Below are positions 8,704 through 17,567 of a stretch of DNA of 64,000 nucleotides, one piece after another. Position 1 is the first letter of the stretch. Each line of letters starts with the position of its first letter. This DNA comes from Desulfovibrio sp. (lineage in GTDB: Bacteria > Desulfobacterota > Desulfovibrionia > Desulfovibrionales > Desulfovibrionaceae): NCBI GenBank assembly GCA_017415765.1, contig JAFQED010000017.1:47958-111957 (forward strand). The letters are read 5' to 3'. Below the pieces are notes generated by a model. It saw only the letters and a program-made list of their open reading frames with translations. It searched no databases and had not been told where the DNA came from. A program made the translations under genes and the position numbers.

Positions 8704-9291
8704 TTTGCCGGCCTGAGCACGAAGGCGCAGACCTTCCTCTGCCAGTGCCTTCATTTGTGGGTCATCAGGCTGGAGTTTCAAGCCGTTGCGCAGATGCCCC
8801 AGGGCGCGCACATACTCCCCGGCGTCCAGCAAGGCTCTGGCTATCATGCTGTAGGCGGCATACTCCGTGCGGCAGTGTGTAAGGGCCTCCGTGAAACAGT
8901 CATCAGCCTCGGAAGCGCGTTTCTGCTCCAGCAGGTGCTTGCCCTCCCGAATGGCACGGTCAAGCCGCAGCTTGCGCTGGAGGGTGGCCTCGTAATCTTC
9001 CTGATCTTCCTGTCCTTGCAGCTTCTTGTACAGCTTGACAAAAAAAATCAGCAGCTCGCGCTCCTTGCCGGGCTGGTAGCTTACCGCTGTCCCACACTCT
9101 TTCTTGTACTGTGGGTCCTTGGTCAGTGCTTCCAGCGCGGTGCGGATGTCCCCGCGCAGGTCACTGGGGGCAGGATGCCCGCCCAGATCCTTGAGGGCTG
9201 TGATGGTCAGGTAAACGGCACGGGGAAAGTCGCGCCGCTGGCAACTGGCCTTGGCGCGGCCCAGGTCTTCGCGTATCTTGCGTATATTCAT
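8701..9291 (-). CDS. TPR-like helical repeat protein, function unknown
   Basis: 196-aa soluble, charged protein. Its C-terminal half has tetratricopeptide-like helix pairs (ASEADDCFTEALTHCRTEYA, then RALLDAGEYVRALGHLRNGL), ending in KALAEEGLRLRAQAGK; the N-terminal half is helical and lysine-rich. Probably a protein-interaction scaffold. Start is the ATG at 9291 (MNIRKIREDLG); the frame stays open far upstream, but that stretch lies antisense to the next gene and does not look coding. Its TAG stop is supplied by the last bases of the intergenic repeat. Confidence 0.7.
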   Translation of the reverse strand: MNIRKIREDLGRAKASCQRRDFPRAVYLTITALKDLGGHPAPSDLRGDIRTALEALTKDPQYKKECGTAVSYQPGKERELLIFFVKLYKKLQGQEDQEDYEATLQRKLRLDRAIREGKHLLEQKRASEADDCFTEALTHCRTEYAAYSMIARALLDAGEYVRALGHLRNGLKLQPDDPQMKALAEEGLRLRAQAGK

Positions 9292-9420
9292 GCGGCAAGT
9301 ATGCCGGATTCCCCGGCCAAGAGCAAGGCTCGGCTGATACGCGGCAGAACATCCGCTCCCGTGCGTTGACGCCAGGTGAGGCGGTTGGTAGGCTTGCTGC
9401 ATAAACAGCAGGAGACCAGT

Positions 9421-10503
9421 ATGGCACGCATCCTTTACGGCATCCACGGTACCGGCCATGGCCACGCCATGCGCGGCCTGACCATTGCCCGACGTCTGGG
9501 CAGACACGAATTCCTCTTCGTGGCCGATGACGATGCCCCCAGGGTGCTGGAGCCAGAATTCCGCGTCCAGCGGCTTCCCAATCTGGGAACGGTCTTCCGC
9601 AACTACATGGTCGATCTGCGGGCCACCGTGGGGCGGGCCATCCCCCTGCTCTGGCACCGCAAACGCTACATCAGCCAAGTCTTGCGGCTGATAGAGGACT
9701 TCAAGCCCGATGTCTGCATGACAGACCTGGAATACTTTGTGCCACGCGCAGCAGAACAGGCCGGGCTGCCCTGCCTGACGCTGGATCATCAGCACATCAT
9801 CACCTGCTGTCGGCATGACCTGCCCCCCAACCTCTGGTGGGACGCCTTTTTACAGGGGCTGACACCGCGCTGGCTATTCCGCCCCACAGAAGAAAATCTG
9901 CTTGTTTCATTCTACGCTCCACCGGTATTGCCCAAATACCGGGCGCGTGTAGCCCCGCCCATTTTGCGCGAGACCGTGCTGGCCCTGCGGCCGCGTGACG
10001 AGGGCCATGTGCTGGTGTATCAGAGCAACTCCACCCACAGGCGGCTCATCGAATTTTTGCAGACTGCCACCCGGCGCACCTGCTATGTCTTTGGCTATGG
10101 GCGCGAGGAAGGGCGCGAGGGCAATGTGGTCTTTATGAAAAAGAGCGAGGAAGGCTTTTTGCGCCTGCTGGAAGGCTGCGCCTATGTGATCCAGGGGGGC
10201 AGCCATACCCTGATGAGCGAGGCCCTGCATCTGGGCAAGCCGATCTTGACCCTGCCCCTCAAGGCCATGGTGGAGCAGCGGTTCAACGCGCTCTATGTGG
10301 AGCGACTGGGCTACGGTATGCAGGCTGATATGCTGGGGCTGACGCCGGGACTCCTTCAGGATTTTGAATCCCGCCTGCCGGGCTTTGCAGCCAATATCGG
10401 ACAGGGCCGCTTTTGCGGTAATGAAGAGGTTTTCGGCCTTGTGGATCATTTTGTACGCCATGGCCGACTGCCGGAACGGGGTACACCGCAGGTGGTGGGA
10501 TAG
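9421..10503 (+). CDS. GT-B glycosyltransferase (MurG/UGT-like)
   Basis: 360-aa glycosyltransferase of GT-B fold. The N-terminus ARILYGIHGTGHGHAMRGL has the glycine/histidine-rich acceptor loop seen in MurG-like and PseG-like enzymes, and the C-terminal donor site reads YVIQGGSHTLMSEALHLGKP followed by a Gln at the end of the nucleotide loop (MVEQRFNALY). AGGAG sits seven bases before the ATG. Stand-alone gene convergent with the liv operon. A role in glycosylating a lipid or envelope polymer is inferred; substrate unknown. Confidence 0.75.
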   Translation: MARILYGIHGTGHGHAMRGLTIARRLGRHEFLFVADDDAPRVLEPEFRVQRLPNLGTVFRNYMVDLRATVGRAIPLLWHRKRYISQVLRLIEDFKPDVCMTDLEYFVPRAAEQAGLPCLTLDHQHIITCCRHDLPPNLWWDAFLQGLTPRWLFRPTEENLLVSFYAPPVLPKYRARVAPPILRETVLALRPRDEGHVLVYQSNSTHRRLIEFLQTATRRTCYVFGYGREEGREGNVVFMKKSEEGFLRLLEGCAYVIQGGSHTLMSEALHLGKPILTLPLKAMVEQRFNALYVERLGYGMQADMLGLTPGLLQDFESRLPGFAANIGQGRFCGNEEVFGLVDHFVRHGRLPERGTPQVVG

Positions 10504-10521
10504 CCGCATCGGCTGCAGGTA

Positions 10522-11226
10522 CTACATGCCCAGATAGGCACTGCGCACTTCCTCGTTCTGCAGAAGAGACTGTGCCGAATCTGCCATGACGATGCGGCCG
10601 TTTTCCATCACATAGCCACGGTGGGCAATGCGCAGGGCCTGATTGGCGTTCTGTTCCACCAGAAAGACCGTGGTGCCGTTGGCATTGACGCGCTGGATGA
10701 TGGCAAAGATCTGCTGGATGATGATGGGGGCCAGCCCCAGTGACGGCTCATCCAGCAAGAGGAGTTTGGGACGGGCCATCAGGGCGCGGCAAATGGCCAG
10801 CATCTGCTGCTCCCCGCCGGAGAGCGTCCCGCCGGGCTGACGGCGGCGTTCTGCCAGGATGGGGAAGAGGCTGAAGACATAGTCCAGATCGTCCCTGATG
10901 CCCTGTGCGTCACGCCGCAGGAAGGCACCAAGGTCAAGGTTTTCGCTGACGCTGAGATCCGGGAAGATCAGACGCCCTTCGGGAACCTGCGAAATACCAA
11001 GGGCCACTATCTCATGCGGCGAAAGCTCGTGGATAGGCTGGCCGTTCCAGATTATCTCTCCCTGACGGGCGCGGTTGATGCCGCAAATGGTCATCAGTGT
11101 GGTGGACTTGCCCGCACCGTTGGCCCCGATAAGGGTGACTATCTCACCATCGCGTATCTCAAGGGAGACATCCCGCAGGGCCTGGATGTTGCCGTAAAAG
11201 GTATCCACATGGCGCATCTCAAGCAT
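10522..11226 (-). CDS. livF: Branched-chain amino acid ABC transporter ATPase LivF
   Basis: One of two cytoplasmic ATPases of the high-affinity Leu/Ile/Val importer. Walker A GANGAGKST, ABC signature LSGGEQQM, Walker B LLLLDEPSLGLAP and the switch His region are present; 234 aa, the usual LivF length. Start at 11226 (MLEMRHVDTFYG) after GGGGGAAAG; the frame continues upstream but only inside livG. It overlaps the livG stop by eight bases, last gene of the livKHMGF operon. Confidence 0.95.
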   Translation of the reverse strand: MLEMRHVDTFYGNIQALRDVSLEIRDGEIVTLIGANGAGKSTTLMTICGINRARQGEIIWNGQPIHELSPHEIVALGISQVPEGRLIFPDLSVSENLDLGAFLRRDAQGIRDDLDYVFSLFPILAERRRQPGGTLSGGEQQMLAICRALMARPKLLLLDEPSLGLAPIIIQQIFAIIQRVNANGTTVFLVEQNANQALRIAHRGYVMENGRIVMADSAQSLLQNEEVRSAYLGM

Positions 11227-12004
11227 CGCTTTCCCCCAGATAGGCCTTGATGACACGCGGGTTGGCCCGCACTTCTGCCGGTTTGCCCGTGGCGATGCAC
11301 GAACCGTATTCCATGACATAGATGCGGTCAGAAAGCGACATGACCATGCTCATATCGTGTTCTATGAGCAGGATGGAGAGCTTGCGTGTGTCGCGGATGT
11401 GCCGCACCAATGCCTCAAGCTCGTTGGTCTCCTGCGGGTTCATGCCCGCAGCGGGTTCATCCAGTAGCAGCATTTGCGGTTCTGTGGCCAGGGCGCGGGC
11501 TATCTCCAGCCGGCGTTGTGCCCCGTAGGAGAGATTGCACGCCAGGTCGTTCCAGAGATGCTGCAAGTGCAGCTCTTCCAGCAGGGCATAGCTCTGGTCA
11601 ATGCTTTCCTGCTCCTCGCGCCGGGTTCGGGGGTCGCGCAGCAGCGCGCCCAGGATGCCTGCCCGTGTACGGCAGTGGCGGCCTGTCATCACGTTTTCCA
11701 GCACAGTCATATTGCTGAAAAGGCGGATGTTCTGAAAGGTGCGGGCCATGCCAAGGGCCGTGATCTGGTGTGGCTTGCGGCCATTGAGCAGGGTCTTGCC
11801 ACCGTCCGCATGGTGCAGCCACATCTTGCCTTCGGTGGGCGTATAGATGCCGGTAACACAGTTGAAAAAGGTGGTCTTGCCAGCTCCGTTGGGGCCGATC
11901 AGGGCCACGATCTCGTTGGCGTCCACACGCAGGTCAAGGTCGCTCAGGGCGCGCAGACCACCAAAATCCTGTGAAAGCCCGGTCACTTCCAGCACTGGTC
12001 TCAT
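11219..12004 (-). CDS. livG: Branched-chain amino acid ABC transporter ATPase LivG
   Basis: Second ATPase of the branched-chain amino acid importer. Walker A GPNGAGKTT, Q-loop region MARTFQNIRLFSNMTVLENV, an LSYGAQRRLEIARAL signature, Walker B MLLLDEPAAGMNP and the C-terminal extension ANPRVIKAYLGE that marks the LivG/LptB-like group. 261 aa. ATGA overlap with livM and an eight-base overlap with livF indicate coupled translation. Confidence 0.95.
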   Translation of the reverse strand: MRPVLEVTGLSQDFGGLRALSDLDLRVDANEIVALIGPNGAGKTTFFNCVTGIYTPTEGKMWLHHADGGKTLLNGRKPHQITALGMARTFQNIRLFSNMTVLENVMTGRHCRTRAGILGALLRDPRTRREEQESIDQSYALLEELHLQHLWNDLACNLSYGAQRRLEIARALATEPQMLLLDEPAAGMNPQETNELEALVRHIRDTRKLSILLIEHDMSMVMSLSDRIYVMEYGSCIATGKPAEVRANPRVIKAYLGESDA

Positions 12005-13233
12005 GCCTGGCCTCCCTGCCCACTCGCACTGGCTGTGCCCTTGAGGGCCGTGATGCTGTAGCGGCGGCGTTCACCGCTCACAAGGCCCTGTGGCCGGAAT
12101 ATCATCATCACCACCATGATGGCCCCAAAGATGAGCATACGGTATTCGGAGAAAGCCCGCAGGTATTCCGGCGCGAGGATCAGGATCATGGCCGCAATGA
12201 CCACACCCGCAATGGAACCCATGCCCCCCAGGACAACCATGGAGAGGATCATGGCCGATTCCATGAAGCCAAAGCTGGAAGGATTGATATAGGTGGTCTT
12301 GGCTGCAAAGATGACCCCGGCAAAACCGGCCCAGCACGAGCCAAGGGCAAAGGCCGAGAGTTTCACGCGGGTGATGTCGATGCCCATGGCCTCACAGGCG
12401 ATCTCGTCTTCACGCAGGGCTTGCAGGGCCAGGCCGACGCGGGAGTTCTTGAGGCGCGAGATGACCACGATGGTCAGCACCACAGCCGCCAGCACCAGAT
12501 AATAAATGTAGATGGTGGAGGCGTTGATGTCCATATCCATGCCAAACAGGCCCGGACGCGGGATGTTGCTGATGCCCGCCGGGCCACCGGTGAGGCTGGG
12601 CCAGTTGAGCAGGGTAAGCCGTACTATCTCGCCAAAGCCGAGGGTGACGATGGCCAGATAGTCTCCGCGCAGCCGCAATACAGGAAATCCCAGGGCCAGC
12701 CCGAACAGTACGGCCAGCAGTCCGCCAACGGGCAGACATGTCCAGAAGCCCCAGCCCAGAAACTGGTGCAGCAATCCGTAGGAATACGCCCCCACGGCAT
12801 AAAAGGCCACATAGCCAAGCACCAGCTGCCCTGCCAGTCCTACCACGATGTTCAGGCCCAGTGCCAGCATGACATAGAGCAGGGCCGCGATCATGATATT
12901 TGTCTGGTAGATGGAGCTGAGCAGGGGCATAAGCAGCATGCCCACAGCCAGCAGGGAGAGGCCGCCCAGGCGGCAGCGCGGGTCTCCACGCAGATTGGCA
13001 GCAAGGCGTGTCAGCCCATGCCCAAAGGAAATGATGGGCTGGCCCTTGGCCTTGCGGGCAAAACACCAGTCCCAGAGCAGGGCCAGTACAAAAACGCCGC
13101 AGCCCAGCCAGAGGGCGCGTTCAAAATGCCAGTGGACGCTGTTGTCGATACTGTTGACCTGGATACACATGACCGGGAAGGTCAGCAGCATGAACCAGAC
13201 GGCGCAGAGCAGGGCTTTGGCGATACGCGGCAT
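12001..13233 (-). CDS. livM: Branched-chain amino acid ABC transporter permease LivM
   Basis: Inner-membrane permease pairing with LivH. About ten helices, with the family core ALGLNIVVGLAGQLVLGYVA and the EAA-like cytoplasmic loop RVGLALQALREDEIACEAMG. 410 aa, longer than minimal LivM because of an extra N-terminal helix and a basic loop (about residues 60-85), as in E. coli LivM. The four-base ATGA overlap with livG is in the normal operon order. Confidence 0.94.
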   Translation of the reverse strand: MPRIAKALLCAVWFMLLTFPVMCIQVNSIDNSVHWHFERALWLGCGVFVLALLWDWCFARKAKGQPIISFGHGLTRLAANLRGDPRCRLGGLSLLAVGMLLMPLLSSIYQTNIMIAALLYVMLALGLNIVVGLAGQLVLGYVAFYAVGAYSYGLLHQFLGWGFWTCLPVGGLLAVLFGLALGFPVLRLRGDYLAIVTLGFGEIVRLTLLNWPSLTGGPAGISNIPRPGLFGMDMDINASTIYIYYLVLAAVVLTIVVISRLKNSRVGLALQALREDEIACEAMGIDITRVKLSAFALGSCWAGFAGVIFAAKTTYINPSSFGFMESAMILSMVVLGGMGSIAGVVIAAMILILAPEYLRAFSEYRMLIFGAIMVVMMIFRPQGLVSGERRRYSITALKGTASASGQGGQA

Positions 13234-13235
13234 GG

Positions 13236-14141
13236 CTACACCTTTTGCACCTTGGCTTTGCCCAGGATACCGTCAGGGCGTAGGATAAGGATAAGGATAA
13301 GGATGGCAAAGGCAAGGATGTCCTCATAGTTGCCGGATACATAGCCCGTGGTAAAGCTCTCGGCCAGGCCCAGCACCAGCCCCCCCACCATGGCACCGGG
13401 GATGGAGCCGATACCGCCCAGCACGGCAGCAGTAAAGGCCTTCATGCCGGCCAGGAAACCGATATTGTAGTTGATGACCTGCATGTGCGAGGCTATCAGC
13501 ACACCACCGAGGGCCGCAAGGCTGGAACCGATGATGAAGGTCAGCGAAATGATCTTGTCTGCATTGATGCCGAGCAGCAGGGCCATCTTGCGGTTCTGGG
13601 CCGTGGCGCGCATGGCCTTGCCCATGCGGGTGTAGCGGATGAAGAGGGCCAGAACGATCATGGCTACGGTGCTGACCATGAGGATCAGAAAATTGCTGGG
13701 GCTGAGGACGGCCAAATCGTCCAGAAAGGGCATTTCCGGCAGCAGATAGGGGAAGGGGACAAAGTCCGGGGTCTGGGCCAGCAGCACATAGTTCTGCAAG
13801 AATATGGACATACCGATGGCCGAGATCAGCGGCGACAGGCGCGGCGCGCCGCGCAGGGGCTTGTAGGCCACCTTTTCCAGGGTAAAGCCGTAGGCCGCAC
13901 ACCAGACGATGGCTGCCAGTGTGGCCACGATGAGGATACCCCCAAAGGGGAAGCCGTACACCCCAAGCACACCGGCCACCAGCAGGGCAGTAAAGGCACC
14001 AAGCATGTACACTTCACCGTGGGCGAAGTTGATCAGCTCGATGATACCATAGACCAGCGTATAGCCCAGCGCGATCAGGGCGTAGATGCTGCCTCTGGTC
14101 AGGCCCCCAAAGAACAGCTCGACAAAGAACTCTATATCCAT
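13236..14141 (-). CDS. livH: Branched-chain amino acid ABC transporter permease LivH
   Basis: Inner-membrane permease of the Liv importer; about eight helices in 301 aa. The hallmark segments are IYALIALGYTLVYGIIELIN, INFAHGEVYMLGAF and the GMAMRATAQNRKMALLLGIN-type cytoplasmic loop (GKAMRATAQN). The ATG at 14141 (MDIEFFVELFFG) is chosen as it matches the family N-terminus; the Shine-Dalgarno there is weak. Two bases separate it from livM. Confidence 0.93.
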   Translation of the reverse strand: MDIEFFVELFFGGLTRGSIYALIALGYTLVYGIIELINFAHGEVYMLGAFTALLVAGVLGVYGFPFGGILIVATLAAIVWCAAYGFTLEKVAYKPLRGAPRLSPLISAIGMSIFLQNYVLLAQTPDFVPFPYLLPEMPFLDDLAVLSPSNFLILMVSTVAMIVLALFIRYTRMGKAMRATAQNRKMALLLGINADKIISLTFIIGSSLAALGGVLIASHMQVINYNIGFLAGMKAFTAAVLGGIGSIPGAMVGGLVLGLAESFTTGYVSGNYEDILAFAILILILILRPDGILGKAKVQKV

Positions 14142-14162
14142 GATGCCAGATGCCCCATACAC

Positions 14163-14196
14163 GCCGGACGGAGCGCGGGCAGCCACTCCGTCCGGC
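14163..14196 (-). promoter_or_regulatory. Perfect 11-bp hairpin between livK and livH
   Basis: Bases 14163-14173 and 14186-14196 are perfect complements with a 12-base loop. No U run follows, so it is more likely an RNA-stability or processing hairpin that keeps binding-protein mRNA above permease mRNA than a terminator. The role is inferred from its position. Confidence 0.6.
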
Positions 14197-14205
14197 GGGA
14201 AGCCG

Positions 14206-15336
14206 TTATTTCAGGGTCAGGTTGTGATCCAGTTCCACAAACTTGCCGTTCTGGACCTGATAGATGGAAAGAGCCATGCCCGAAGCATCGCCCAGTTCGT
14301 TAAAGTTGATCTTGCCCAGCGGGGTGTCCACAGAGGTCTCACGCAGGGCAGTCTTCAGCTTGGCAGTGTCCGTGCCACCGCTCTTTTCAATGGCGGCCAG
14401 CAGGCACTGGGCAGCCGCCCAGGCGTTGTAGTAGCCAAAACCCGGCTCACTGCCAAAGGCCTTGATGTGGGCCTCGCGGGCTTCCTTGTACAGGGGCAGG
14501 GCACTGGTGTCCTTGGGATAGGAGGCGTACACGCCTTCGCTGGCCTTGCCGGTCATCTTGAGGAAGGTCTCATCCTTGACGCCGTCAGGGCCGATGAAGG
14601 GGGTCTGCACGCGGTCGCGCCGCATCTGCTGCACCAGCTTGGAGGCCAGGGGCTGATAGCCACCAAAGACCACGGCATCGGGCTTCAGACGACGGATCTT
14701 GCGGACAACAGCCGAAAAATCCACGGCATCGGCACTGACGGCTTCGTACAGCACGGTCTCCACACCTTCCTTTTCAAGGAAGACGCGGTTGTTGTCGGCA
14801 AAGCCCTTGCCGTATTCGCCATTGTCGTGCAGGAAGGCCACCTTCTTGACACCCAGCTTCTTGAGCAGGAAGTCGCTGGTCAACTGGGCCTGAGCGTTGT
14901 CATGGGCCACAGTGCGGAAGAAGAGCGGGTGCTTGCCGGCGGTGGTCAGCGCAGGTGCAGTGGCCGTGGGGGACACCACAATGATATTGGCCTGCTGGAA
15001 AATGGGCAGCGAAGCTGTGGTGGGGCCGGTGCAGATGGGGCCAACCACCACGTCGGACTGGTCAGAGATCAGCTTGGTGGCAGCGTTGGTAGCCATTTCA
15101 GGTTTGCACTGGTCGTCCTGAGCCACCAGTTCCACCTTGCGCCCAAGGACACCGCCCTTGGCGTTCACCTGCTCGATGACGAGCTTGACGGCATTCAGGC
15201 TGGGGACGCCGTAGGAAGCAAGGTCGCCGGAGTGGGCACCCTGCACGCCGATCTTGATGGTTTCTGCCGTCTGGGCAGGGGCAGCCAATGCCAGGCAAAG
15301 GGCCATGGCCGCAAGACAGGTCAAGCCTTTTTTCAT
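14206..15336 (-). CDS. livK: Branched-chain amino acid ABC transporter periplasmic binding protein
   Basis: Periplasmic solute-binding protein of the Liv system, 376 aa. Sec signal peptide MKKGLTCLAAMALCLALAAP with likely cleavage after AQTA, followed by the type I periplasmic fold (TIKIGVQGAHSGDLASYG, VVVGPICTGPTTASLPIF, FLHDNGEYGKGFAD). GGAGG lies nine bases before the ATG at 15336. First gene of the operon. Ligand is probably Leu/Ile/Val, although related proteins bind other amides or amino acids. Confidence 0.93.
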   Translation of the reverse strand: MKKGLTCLAAMALCLALAAPAQTAETIKIGVQGAHSGDLASYGVPSLNAVKLVIEQVNAKGGVLGRKVELVAQDDQCKPEMATNAATKLISDQSDVVVGPICTGPTTASLPIFQQANIIVVSPTATAPALTTAGKHPLFFRTVAHDNAQAQLTSDFLLKKLGVKKVAFLHDNGEYGKGFADNNRVFLEKEGVETVLYEAVSADAVDFSAVVRKIRRLKPDAVVFGGYQPLASKLVQQMRRDRVQTPFIGPDGVKDETFLKMTGKASEGVYASYPKDTSALPLYKEAREAHIKAFGSEPGFGYYNAWAAAQCLLAAIEKSGGTDTAKLKTALRETSVDTPLGKINFNELGDASGMALSIYQVQNGKFVELDHNLTLK

Positions 15337-15427
15337 GCTCTCTTCCTCCCGGAATGGTATTGCAGATGCACGCACAGCCCGTGGCTGGGTGATATACTGT
15401 GCGCTTCTGGATGAACCAGAATCATAT

Positions 15428-15457
15428 ATTATTGCCCCATCAGGCCAAAACTGTCAA
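15428..15457 (-). promoter_or_regulatory. Sigma-70 promoter for liv operon
   Basis: On the minus strand a perfect -35 TTGACA (15457-15452) is followed after 18 bases by AATAAT (15433-15428), about 90 bases before the livK start. The leader between contains complementary GCACAG/CTGTGC arms that could form a hairpin. Confidence 0.65.
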
Positions 15458-15492
15458 TCATGGGCGTTTGTTCCATATTTCACTACTGCTGG

Positions 15493-16872
15493 TCAGTTCT
15501 TTTTATGCCCCTTGGCATGGCTGGAACGCAAGTGCAGGCGCACAGGGGCATGGCTGATAGCAAAAAGGTGGCGCAAGGCCCGTTCCAGATAGCGGGCGTA
15601 GCTTTCGGGCACGCGCTCGGCATCGCTCACAAAAAAGACAAAGGTGGGCGGTGCGGTCTCGGCCTGTGTCAGGTAAAAGAATTTGGCCCGCACCCGTTTG
15701 ACCACCGGGGGCTGGTGCCGGGTGAGGGCAGTTTCCATGGCCCGGTTCAGTTGACCGGTGGGGATGCGGATCTGACATTCTGCATGGATCTGGGTGGCAA
15801 GCGGCAGTATCTTGCGCAGGCCGGAACGCTTGAGGGCAGAGACCGTCAGGATGGGCACATGCCGACAAAAGGCAAGGCTGTTGCCCACATTCTGCCTGAG
15901 TTGATCCAGTGCGCGGGGCGGCACAAGGTCACACTTGTTGATAAGCACCATGAAGGGGATCTTGCGGGTATCCAGCATGTCCATCAGGCGTTTGTCCTGC
16001 TGGCTGACGCCTTCGGTGGCATCCAGCACCAGCAGGGTCACATGGGCCTTGGTACTGGACTTGATGGACGAGTTGACCGAAAAACGCTCCACGCTGTCGG
16101 TGATCTTGCTGCGCCGCCGTATGCCCGCTGTATCCACAAAGACATATTCCTTGCCATCCACGCTGAAGCGCACGTCAACACTGTCGCGGGTGGTACCGGC
16201 CACATCGGAGACGATCATCCGTTCCTCTCCGGCAAGGGCGTTGATCAGCGAGGACTTGCCCGCATTGGGTCGCCCCAGCATGGCCAGCCGCAGGGTGGGC
16301 GGGGCAGGGTCAGGCGCGCTGTCGCCGGGAGCAGGGGCGGGCAGCAGGGCTGCCAGCTCTTCACACAGGGCATTGATATTGTGCCCGTGTTCGGCCGAGA
16401 CCGGCAGCAATGGGAAGCCCAGACTATGAAATTCGGCCATTTGCTCGTCTTCCCGTTCCAGCCCGTCCACCTTGTTGACCACACAAAGGGTGGGCAGGCC
16501 CTTGCGGCGGATATGCGCGGCCAAATGCTCGTCCAGCGGCAGCAGACCATCGCGCCCGTCCACCACAAAGGCCACGGCCACAGCATGTTGCATGGCAGCC
16601 TCGGCCTGGGCGAGGATGTCCTCTTCAAAACCGCGAATGCCCTCCGGCCCTTCCGTGACAGTGGCGTGGGCGTCCAGTGTGATGCCGCCCGTATCCACGA
16701 TGCCAAAGACCGGCAAACCCCTGCGCCGCACGATGCCCTCCATGCGGTCACGGGTGATGCCGGGGCGGTCGTGCGTAATGGCGCGGTTGCTGCGGATCAG
16801 ACGGTTGAAAAGGGTGGACTTGCCCACATTGGGCCGCCCGACCAGGATTATCTGGGGCAGTTGTTCAGACAT
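15493..16872 (-). CDS. der: Ribosome biogenesis GTPase Der (EngA)
   Basis: Essential GTPase for 50S subunit maturation. Two tandem G domains: the first has GRPNVGKST, DTGG and NKVD; the second has GRPNAGKSS, DTAGIRRRS and NKCD. A C-terminal KH-like domain (RAKFFYLTQAETAPPTFVFF) follows. 459 aa, standard length. ATG at 16872 preceded by AAGGTG. Ends 156 bases before the liv operon start. Confidence 0.97.
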   Translation of the reverse strand: MSEQLPQIILVGRPNVGKSTLFNRLIRSNRAITHDRPGITRDRMEGIVRRRGLPVFGIVDTGGITLDAHATVTEGPEGIRGFEEDILAQAEAAMQHAVAVAFVVDGRDGLLPLDEHLAAHIRRKGLPTLCVVNKVDGLEREDEQMAEFHSLGFPLLPVSAEHGHNINALCEELAALLPAPAPGDSAPDPAPPTLRLAMLGRPNAGKSSLINALAGEERMIVSDVAGTTRDSVDVRFSVDGKEYVFVDTAGIRRRSKITDSVERFSVNSSIKSSTKAHVTLLVLDATEGVSQQDKRLMDMLDTRKIPFMVLINKCDLVPPRALDQLRQNVGNSLAFCRHVPILTVSALKRSGLRKILPLATQIHAECQIRIPTGQLNRAMETALTRHQPPVVKRVRAKFFYLTQAETAPPTFVFFVSDAERVPESYARYLERALRHLFAISHAPVRLHLRSSHAKGHKKN

Positions 16873-17028
16873 GGTTCACCTTGTTCGGCTCAGGACGATA
16901 AAGCGAATCATCCTACCTGTTTTCAGGTCAGAAGGAAAGGCCCGTCTCTGCGCCATGCACGCTGTGGATTGACGCCAGCCCATCCCCTGATTAGACTGCG
17001 CCCTATTCCAAACACGAGGGAGAAAACC

Positions 17029-17559
17029 ATGCCCCAGCTGCAAGAAGACTTTCAAAGTGCCGTCTGGCGTGTGCTGGAAGCCGTCATGTTTGAAAACTGG
17101 CTGCGCTTCTACTTTATTTCGGAAAAGCCCGACGCACCGGAAGGGCCGGACGGTGAAAAGCCGCTGTTTCTGGCCATCCCCGAAAAAGGCATGGAGCGCA
17201 TTGCCGAACTCTACCCGCATCTGCAACCGCTGGCCCTTGACATGAACGGCAAGGAACTGAGCTTTGAAAGCTCGCAGCGGGCGGTCTGCTCCTTTGTGCT
17301 GGATCATGTGGACGGCAAGACCATGCCGCGTGATACAGCGGGGACCATCTTCAATTCCAGCACATTCCAGGTGCAGATGCAGCTCTTCAACGCCTGGGTG
17401 CAAATGCACGAAGACCAGCTTGATCAGGGCTTTGTGGAATTTGGCGCGTGGCGCAAGCTCTTCAACCAGTGGCGGGAAAGCCCCGGTGCCACAGAACTGG
17501 CGGGCAAACTGGCCCTGTCGGTGTCTGGCACAAGCGTCAGCAAGAGCACTGTGCAGTAA
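17029..17559 (+). CDS. Conserved-looking cytoplasmic protein, function unknown
   Basis: 176 aa, acidic, no signal peptide or membrane segment, rich in Phe/Trp and Gln (AVWRVLEAVMFENWLRFYFI, STFQVQMQLFNAWVQMHEDQ). GAGGGAGA precedes the ATG. Codon use matches its neighbours, and eight bases later the methyltransferase starts, so the two probably form an operon. I do not recognise a family. Confidence 0.7.
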   Translation: MPQLQEDFQSAVWRVLEAVMFENWLRFYFISEKPDAPEGPDGEKPLFLAIPEKGMERIAELYPHLQPLALDMNGKELSFESSQRAVCSFVLDHVDGKTMPRDTAGTIFNSSTFQVQMQLFNAWVQMHEDQLDQGFVEFGAWRKLFNQWRESPGATELAGKLALSVSGTSVSKSTVQ

Positions 17560-17567
17560 GGGCGCGT

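Noticed and set aside
9292-9816. Upstream extension of the TPR-like protein
   Set aside because: Antisense to the GT-B gene and not protein-like.
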